Shown here piece by piece: positions 59,353-64,000 of a DNA stretch of 64,000 nucleotides. The position numbers and the translations under genes are program-made. Origin of the DNA: an uncultured Trichococcus sp. (lineage in GTDB: Bacteria > Bacillota > Bacilli > Lactobacillales > Aerococcaceae); contig NZ_OY764015.1 in assembly GCF_963667775.1 (NCBI RefSeq), positions 3,027,001 to 3,091,000 of the forward strand, given 5' to 3'. How positions within the stretch are numbered: position 1 is the first letter of the stretch; each line of letters begins with the position of its first letter. The notes beneath the pieces are model-generated. The model was not told the origin of the DNA. It did no database searches and was given only the letters and a program-made list of their open reading frames with translations.

Positions 59353-60530
59353 GAAATCCGATAAATGCTAAGGTGCGGGAAATCAAACCTTCCGGCATCC
59401 GAAGATTTTTTGATATTGCGAATGAGATACCTGGAGTGATTTCATTAGGGGTAGGCGAACCAGACTTTGACACCCCTTGGATTGTGCGTGACGAAGGCAT
59501 GTACACCCTTCAAAAAGGACGCACTTTCTACACGGCAAATGCTGGGTTGGCTGAACTGCGCCAAGAAATCTGCCGCTATCTGGAACGCCGCTATAATCTG
59601 AATTATTCCCCCGAGAATGAGACCGTTGTGACGGTGGGCGGCAGTGAAGCCATTGATTTGGCGTTGCGTGCCATGTTGGATCCGGGCGACGAAGTTGTCT
59701 ATGCGGAACCTTGCTATGTCTCTTATCTTCCGTGCATCGTGCTTGCTGATGGAGTCCCGGTTGCTATCCCGTTGCAGGAGAAGAACCAATTCCGTTTGAC
59801 GAAAGAGGAACTGGAAGCGGCGATCACTCCGAAAACCAAAGTACTGATCCTTTCTTATCCCAACAACCCGACTGGGGCCGTTATGTCCAAAGAAGACTTG
59901 GAAGCAATCGCTGAAGTCATCATCGAAAACGACCTGTTCGTCATCACAGATGAAATCTATAGTGAACTTTCCTACAATGGAGATCACGTCAGTATTGCTT
60001 CTTTACCGGGAATGAAGGAACGGACCGTATACATCAACGGATTCTCGAAAGGGTTTGCGATGACCGGTTGGCGTTTGGGCTACGCCACTGCTCCGCCGGT
60101 AATTATGGAGCAGATGATCAAAATTCATCAATTCGCTATCATGGCCGCACCGACGACAAGCCAATACGCTGGAATTGTTGCTTTGAGAAGCTGCGACGAT
60201 AATGTTGCCGAGATGCGTGAAAGCTACAATCAACGTCGACGTTATTTGATGAAAGTCCTGAAAGATTTGGGATTGCCCTGTTTTGTGCCTTTTGGCGCCT
60301 TTTATGTTTTCCCGAATATAACCGAATTTGGTTTGACTTCGGAAGAGTTCGCTACCCGTTTGGTTATGGAAGAGAAAGTGGCTGTTGTGCCCGGATCGGC
60401 CTTCGGAGAGAGTGGAGAGGGCTTTATCCGCATTTCGTATGCCTATTCCATTGAAGAGCTGAAAGAAGCTTTTGGACACATAAAAAGCTTTATCGAACGC
60501 CTACGCGCAGAGAAGAAAAGCGATCAATAA
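59349..60530 (+). CDS. Class I/II aminotransferase (aspartate/aromatic type, PatA-like)
   Basis: A 393-residue PLP enzyme of fold type I. It has ISLGVGEPDFDTP near the N-terminus, SYPNNPTGAVMSKEDL (NPTG motif), FVITDEIYSELSY (Asp and Tyr to PLP) and YINGFSKGFAMTGWRLGY with the Schiff-base lysine. Family members with this start are aspartate, alanine, or N-acetyl-diaminopimelate aminotransferases. The substrate is not fixed. Translated from an ATG overlapping the Lrp stop codon, so the regulator and the enzyme are made together, which suggests a shared amino acid. Confidence 0.88.
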   Translation: MRNPINAKVREIKPSGIRRFFDIANEIPGVISLGVGEPDFDTPWIVRDEGMYTLQKGRTFYTANAGLAELRQEICRYLERRYNLNYSPENETVVTVGGSEAIDLALRAMLDPGDEVVYAEPCYVSYLPCIVLADGVPVAIPLQEKNQFRLTKEELEAAITPKTKVLILSYPNNPTGAVMSKEDLEAIAEVIIENDLFVITDEIYSELSYNGDHVSIASLPGMKERTVYINGFSKGFAMTGWRLGYATAPPVIMEQMIKIHQFAIMAAPTTSQYAGIVALRSCDDNVAEMRESYNQRRRYLMKVLKDLGLPCFVPFGAFYVFPNITEFGLTSEEFATRLVMEEKVAVVPGSAFGESGEGFIRISYAYSIEELKEAFGHIKSFIERLRAEKKSDQ

Positions 60531-60535
60531 GAATC

Positions 60536-60582
60536 AAAGACTGCAGAGTTGCGTTCCTACGCAACTTTTGCGGTCTTTTTTT
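60536..60582 (+). terminator. Intrinsic terminator
   Basis: Hairpin AAAGACTGC-AGTTGCG / CGCAACT-GCGGTCTTT with T-tract after the aminotransferase gene. Confidence 0.88.
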
Positions 60583-60868
60583 GCTCGTGGATTGTTGGGT
60601 GCGAAAAGGAGTTTTCTGTAAGCCACTGAGATTGGGATGGCGGTAGTTATCCGGGAAATCGCGTGCGAATGAGGATGAATTCTACGTGAGGGAGGGTTCA
60701 TCGGAAAACCAGATACGTAGGGGGGCATCAGATCCGACAAAAGCTGATTCACCGGAGTTTATCTGTCAAAGTCTTTCGGGCTACTTTTGCATTTCTGTTG
60801 TTAAGCATAATCAGAATGTCTCTATATCAGTCTTTTTGAACTTTTTTACAATTTTCAAATAAAAATGG
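60583..60868. other. Intergenic stretch, no gene recognised
   Basis: About 290 bases between the aminotransferase terminator and the cst promoter. Mixed composition, AT-rich near the end. I see no small gene or convincing RNA. Confidence 0.4.
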
Positions 60869-60897
60869 TTTACAAAAAATACCCCATAGGGTATTAT
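60869..60897 (+). promoter_or_regulatory. Promoter of the cst-like operon
   Basis: TTTACA at 60869-60874 and TATTAT at 60892-60897, spacer 17. The CstR/CsoR-type operator fills the spacer. Confidence 0.72.
60879..60894. promoter_or_regulatory. CstR/CsoR-family operator
   Basis: ATACCCCATAGGGTAT is an inverted repeat of the ATACCCC-TAGGGTAT type used by CsoR/CstR repressors. It lies inside the promoter spacer, where repressor binding would block transcription. Confidence 0.72.
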
Positions 60898-60942
60898 AAG
60901 TCCATAAGCGATTGAGAATACTTAAAGAAAAAGGAGCCACGT

Positions 60943-61257
60943 ATGCTATTTAATTTATTCAACAGTATGCCTTCCGTTTCCACAAAGGAATTGGAAGCCA
61001 AATTAACCGAAAAACCACAAATAATCGATGTCCGTGAACCGAATGAATTCATCGGAGGACATATTCCGGGAGCAAAAAATGTTCCGTTAAGAAAAGTTGA
61101 AACATATACCCCTAAGGGTAAGGTTTACGTAATCTGCCAATCAGGTGCTCGCAGCAAACGTGCAGCGACTGTCTTAAAATCCAAAGGCTATGATGTAGTC
61201 AATGTCAAAGGTGGCATGTCCGCATGGTCAGGGCCTACAAGAGGAGGAAAACTATGA
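60943..61257 (+). CDS. Single-domain rhodanese
   Basis: A 104-residue sulfurtransferase, first gene of the reactive-sulfur operon. Visible rhodanese features: IIDVREPNEFIGGHIPGAKNVPL and the active-site loop CQSGARS, whose Cys carries the persulfide. It ends in the ATGA overlap with the CoA-disulfide reductase gene. In S. aureus-like cst systems rhodaneses move sulfane sulfur between thiols and the reductase. AAGGAG precedes the ATG. Confidence 0.9.
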   Translation: MLFNLFNSMPSVSTKELEAKLTEKPQIIDVREPNEFIGGHIPGAKNVPLRKVETYTPKGKVYVICQSGARSKRAATVLKSKGYDVVNVKGGMSAWSGPTRGGKL

Positions 61258-62909
61258 TGAGAATTGTTATTATCGGTGGAGTGGCAGGCGGTATGTCCGC
61301 TGCAACACGTTTGAGAAGATTGAATGAAGACGCAGAAATCATCGTACTGGAAAAAGGACCTTTCGTTTCCTTTGCGAACTGCGGCTTGCCTTACTATGTT
61401 TCAGGCGATATCCAAGAACGCAGTGATCTCTTGGTCCAAACCCCTGAACAACTGCGTGCACGCTTTGACTTGGATGTCCGTCCTTTCAGCGAAGCGATCG
61501 CGATCGATCCGGATAAAAGAGAAGTGACTGTCCGTTCAAAAGAGGGCGAATACCAACTGGCATACGATAAAGTCATTTTATCCCCTGGAGCAAAACCATT
61601 CGTACCACCAGCAGAAGGTCTGTCCGAAGCCAAAAACATCTTCACGATGCGCAATGTACCGGATGTGGATGCTGTCACAGGTTTCATCCTTGAGCATAAA
61701 CCGAAAAAAGCAGTCGTCATCGGAGCAGGCTTCATCGGTCTTGAGATGGCAGAGAGCTTAGCGCACCGCGGTTTGGCTGTGACGATCGTCGAAAAGGCAC
61801 CGCATGTCTTACCTCCTTTCGATGAAGAGATGGCAGCTTACTTAACAGATGAACTAGTAGCAAACGGTGTGACACTGTATACAGGAGTTGCGGCTACAGC
61901 TTTCCAGAATGAAGGGAAAACGATCATACTGGAAAACGGTGTGACATTGGAAAGCGACTTGACCATCATGTCAGTCGGTGTCCAACCTGAGAACAGCCTA
62001 GCAATCTCTGCAGGAATCGAAACAGGCATGCGCGGCGGTATCCTTGTCGATGAAAACTATGAAACAAGCAAAAAAGACATCTATGCAGTCGGTGACGCAA
62101 TCATCGTGAAGCAACAAATCACTGGTGAAGATACCATGATTGCGTTGGCTTCACCTGCGAACCGCCAAGGCCGCCAAGTTGCCGACGTCATCAGCGGCTT
62201 GAACAGAAAAAATAAAGGCAGCATCGGTACAGCAATCGTGCGTGTATTCGGCTTGGCCGGTGGATCCACTGGCTTAAATGAACGTCAATTGCAACTGTCA
62301 GGAAAAGAGTATGCAGTTGTGCATATTCAAGGGAAAAGCCATGCAGGGTATTATCCGAATGCATCCGCGATCGTCCTGAAATTGATTTTCCATCCGAAAA
62401 CCGGTGAAATTTACGGAGCGCAAGCTATCGGGGCAGATGGCGTAGACAAACGTATCGACATCATCGCTACAGCAATCAAAGGGAATTTGACGGTCCACGA
62501 TCTGCCGGAATTGGAATTCACATACGCACCGCCTTTCGGATCGGCCAAAGATCCAGTAAATATGGCCGGATATGCAGCCATGAACATCATTGAAGGCGTC
62601 TCTGAATCCATTCAATGGCATGAATTGGATAAGATGCAGGAAGCAGGCTATCAACTGTTGGACGTCCGCAGCGAGAGCGAAATCGAAAGACTAGGTGCCT
62701 TGAAGGATGCCATCAATATCCCTGTCGACGATTTGCGCGCCCGCATAGGGGAATTATCAAAAGAAACACCTATCATCGTCAGCTGCCAAAGCGGCTTACG
62801 CAGCTATATAGCAGAACGTGTATTGAAACAAAATGGATTTACAGTCAAAAATTTAGATGGTGCATTCAGCTTATATGCAACCGTCAGACCAGAAAAGGTG
62901 GTAAAATAA
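61254..62909 (+). CDS. CoA-disulfide reductase-like flavoprotein with C-terminal rhodanese domain (cst-linked)
   Basis: A 551-residue FAD/NAD(P)H reductase-rhodanese fusion. The FAD fold is GGVAGGMSAATRLRR; the active Cys43 lies in SFANCGLPYY; the second Rossmann motif is GAGFIGLEMAESL; FAD closing is KDIYAVGDA. The rhodanese domain (from about residue 460) has LLDVRSESEI and loop CQSGLRS. It should reduce CoA persulfide or disulfide. The ATG at 61254 overlaps the rhodanese stop codon. Homologous along its length to the ars-linked protein at 21299-22966 but with a different loop (CQSGLRS against CNKGVTGN), so the pair diverged in sulfur handling. Confidence 0.9.
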   Translation: MMRIVIIGGVAGGMSAATRLRRLNEDAEIIVLEKGPFVSFANCGLPYYVSGDIQERSDLLVQTPEQLRARFDLDVRPFSEAIAIDPDKREVTVRSKEGEYQLAYDKVILSPGAKPFVPPAEGLSEAKNIFTMRNVPDVDAVTGFILEHKPKKAVVIGAGFIGLEMAESLAHRGLAVTIVEKAPHVLPPFDEEMAAYLTDELVANGVTLYTGVAATAFQNEGKTIILENGVTLESDLTIMSVGVQPENSLAISAGIETGMRGGILVDENYETSKKDIYAVGDAIIVKQQITGEDTMIALASPANRQGRQVADVISGLNRKNKGSIGTAIVRVFGLAGGSTGLNERQLQLSGKEYAVVHIQGKSHAGYYPNASAIVLKLIFHPKTGEIYGAQAIGADGVDKRIDIIATAIKGNLTVHDLPELEFTYAPPFGSAKDPVNMAGYAAMNIIEGVSESIQWHELDKMQEAGYQLLDVRSESEIERLGALKDAINIPVDDLRARIGELSKETPIIVSCQSGLRSYIAERVLKQNGFTVKNLDGAFSLYATVRPEKVVK

Positions 62910-62910
62910 T

Positions 62911-63207
62911 ATGTATCAATCAATTACAATGCCGGAATTCGAACAATTATGGAAAAAAAATCCTGTCAAACTAGTGGACGTACGTGAAGCGGACGAATTT
63001 GCACATGCGCACGTCGATGGTGCCATCTCTATGCCTTTGAGCGGATTGGAAGACACTGCCGATCAACTGGATAAGGATGAAAATTACTATGTTATGTGCT
63101 TGAGCGGTGCACGTTCAATGGCAGCTTGCCAATATCTTGCTTCAAAAGGCTACAAAGTGACCAATGTAATGGGAGGTATTTCGGCCTGGAGGGGTGAAGT
63201 CGTGTGA
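62911..63207 (+). CDS. Single-domain rhodanese
   Basis: A 98-residue rhodanese, third gene of the operon, starting 1 bp after the reductase stop. The domain has VKLVDVREADEFAHAHVDGAISMPL and the active-site loop CLSGARS. It is one of three rhodanese domains encoded in this operon. Its stop overlaps the GTG start of the CstR-like gene. Confidence 0.9.
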   Translation: MYQSITMPEFEQLWKKNPVKLVDVREADEFAHAHVDGAISMPLSGLEDTADQLDKDENYYVMCLSGARSMAACQYLASKGYKVTNVMGGISAWRGEVV

Positions 63208-63467
63208 ACCAATACAACAAAAATATAATCAACCGCATGAAGCGTGCGGAAGGACAGATGCGCGGCATACTTGCCATGATGGAAGACGGGAAGGACTGTT
63301 CTGATGTCGTGACGCAGTTGTCCGCAGTCCGATCCAGCATCGACCGCGCAATGGGCATCATCGTTGCGGAAAACCTGGTTGCCTGCGTGAATGACCAAGA
63401 GAAGGATGGCATGTCCAAGGAAGAAAGCGTCCAACAAGCAATCAATCTGCTGGTTAAGAGCAGATAG
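63204..63467 (+). CDS. cstR: CstR-like persulfide-sensing repressor (CsoR/RcnR/FrmR family)
   Basis: An 87-residue all-helical repressor. The dithiol pair is Cys32 (KDCSDV) and Cys61 (NLVAC). The Cu-type histidine four residues before the second cysteine is Asn here, as in CstR. GKDCSDVVTQLSAVRSSIDRAMGIIVAENLVACV matches S. aureus CstR closely, as I recall it. Persulfide on the cysteines should release it from the operator at 60879-60894. GTG start at 63204 with GGAGGGG upstream, overlapping the rhodanese stop. Unlike S. aureus, where cstR is divergent, here it is the last gene of the operon that it should repress. Confidence 0.85.
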   Translation: MNQYNKNIINRMKRAEGQMRGILAMMEDGKDCSDVVTQLSAVRSSIDRAMGIIVAENLVACVNDQEKDGMSKEESVQQAINLLVKSR

Positions 63468-63722
63468 AGCGTGATGATTCGCGTTTAGACACCCGTACGT
63501 TGGAGTAACCGGCTGCCGTTCACCGCTTTTGTGGACGACAGCCGGTTGCGAAACGGTAGCGGTGTCTGCGAATCAGAACGCGTTTGATAGAGCGTGATGA
63601 TTCGCGTTTAGACACCCGTACGTTGGAGTAACCGGCTGCCGTTCACCACTTTTGTGGACGACAGCCGATTGCGAAACGATAGCGGTGTCTGCGAATCAGA
63701 ACGCGTTTGATAGAGCGTGATA
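63464..63722 (+). repeat. Tandem 123-bp hairpin-rich repeat, two copies plus a partial third
   Basis: Units start at 63464 and 63587, and the first 13 bases recur at 63710. The two full copies differ at three positions. Each unit folds as nested inverted repeats: outer GATTCGCG...GACACC with GGTGTCTGCGAATC, and inner AACCGGCTGCCGTTCAC with GTGGACGACAGCCGGTT. The first copy begins within the last codons of cstR. No open frame is kept across units. Confidence 0.8.
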
Positions 63723-63730
63723 AATGTAAG

Positions 63731-63769
63731 CAGTGGCTGTCTCGAAATGAGATGGCTACTGTTTTTTTG
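63731..63769 (+). terminator. Probable terminator of the cst-like operon
   Basis: Hairpin GCAGTGGCTGTCTC / GAGATGGCTACTGT with a T-tract. Shares the GCTGTCTCG core with hairpins at 24.34 and 37.40 kb. Confidence 0.72.
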
Positions 63770-63795
63770 TTACCTGCTATCAGTATAGGGTTAGC

Positions 63796-63968
63796 TACGG
63801 TTGGCCGGAGGAAATCAGCTGAAGCGGTCGCCAGCTCCGGCGAGAATCCGCCCGCCGGAGGACACCGGTAACTTTCAGCCTCACCTCCGGCCAAGCTTCC
63901 CTCATCGGAGGACGGAATCAGAATGTTGGCCGAACTCCGGCGAAGCCTCCGTTCGCCGGAGTACACAT
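63796..63968 (-). repeat. Copy of dispersed GC-rich intergenic repeat (reverse orientation)
   Basis: Reverse complement aligns with 34075-34205 over most of its length, and its end matches 24411-24455. It contains four CTCCGGC-type blocks, each paired with a GCCGGAG or CCGGAGG, so it can fold into stems. Orientation is opposite to the 34-kb copy. There is no coding potential that I trust. Confidence 0.7.
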
Positions 63969-64000
63969 GCCAAGAAATGAATACCAAAATCCAACAGACA

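Noticed and set aside
63464-63722. Possible CRISPR array
   Set aside because: Two long near-identical 123-bp units without unique spacers; no cas gene in the window.
63643-63987. Minus-strand open frame in the terminal repeat region
   Set aside because: It runs through the tandem repeat and the GC-rich dispersed repeat; no start signal and no domain.

Overview
This is a stretch of chromosome from a low-to-mid GC Gram-positive bacterium. The regulatory RNAs (a T-box leader, a PyrR-type attenuator, a yybP-ykoY manganese riboswitch), CcpA-type cre sites, strong Shine-Dalgarno sequences, and a citrate cluster ordered as in Enterococcus faecalis (citH/citO divergent from oadHDB-citCDEFX-oadA) point to Lactobacillales. 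A member of Carnobacteriaceae such as Trichococcus is my best guess, but that is inference. I see no tRNA, rRNA, CRISPR array, phage or transposase gene.

Layout. 1-13.7 kb: the C-terminal part of a probable lipoprotein, a Na+/Ca2+ exchanger, an AI-2E family permease, a PduO-type cobalamin adenosyltransferase, the NAD(P)HX repair enzyme, a pair of U32 proteins for tRNA hydroxylation, a P-type Mn2+/Ca2+ ATPase behind a Mn2+ riboswitch with a mutually exclusive terminator, a frameshifted MFS transporter and a serine hydrolase. 14-16.9 kb: a uracil permease behind a PyrR-type attenuator, convergent with a MetE-like methyltransferase behind a Met-specifier T-box. 17-23 kb: an arsenic resistance island (arsR, a fossil thioredoxin fragment, arsP, a small thioredoxin, an ArsD homologue, a second arsR, acr3, a CoA-disulfide reductase-rhodanese fusion). 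Four sites of the form ATAGA-N6-TC(T/G)AT at its promoters suggest one ArsR regulon.

23-38 kb: mixed metabolic and regulatory genes (PatB-type C-S lyase, YugP-type metallopeptidase, TetR regulator, GTPase, OFA-type MFS and ROK regulator, TauE exporter, DUF1576 membrane protein, Gfo/Idh/MocA oxidoreductase, aldo/keto reductase, M20 peptidase), several with cre sites. 38-54 kb: carbon-acid metabolism. ATP-type PEP carboxykinase and a divergently transcribed two-component system are followed by a complete citrate fermentation locus: uptake (citH), regulation (citO), citrate lyase with its maturation enzymes (citC, citD, citE, citF, citX, citG) and a Na+-pumping oxaloacetate decarboxylase (oadA, oadB, oadD, oadH and a 42-residue OadG). 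Citrate would be taken up and split to acetate and oxaloacetate. Oxaloacetate would then be decarboxylated to pyruvate with Na+ export, or converted to PEP by PckA.

54-60.5 kb: an acyl-CoA thioesterase, a ferric-reductase-like flavocytochrome next to a cytochrome b5-domain lipoprotein, a GH3 glycosidase, and an Lrp regulator with an aminotransferase. 60.9-63.5 kb: a CstR-type reactive-sulfur operon (rhodanese, CoA-disulfide reductase-rhodanese, rhodanese, cstR-like) with the CsoR-family operator inside its promoter. The window ends in a tandem 123-bp hairpin repeat and a member of a dispersed CTCCGGCGAA-type repeat family also present near 24.4 and 34.1 kb.

The least ordinary items are the ArsD homologue, in which the three arsenite-binding cysteines are serines and all ten cysteines sit in a Cys/His-rich tail, the thioredoxin fossil behind arsR, the flavocytochrome/b5-lipoprotein pair, and the repeat elements.
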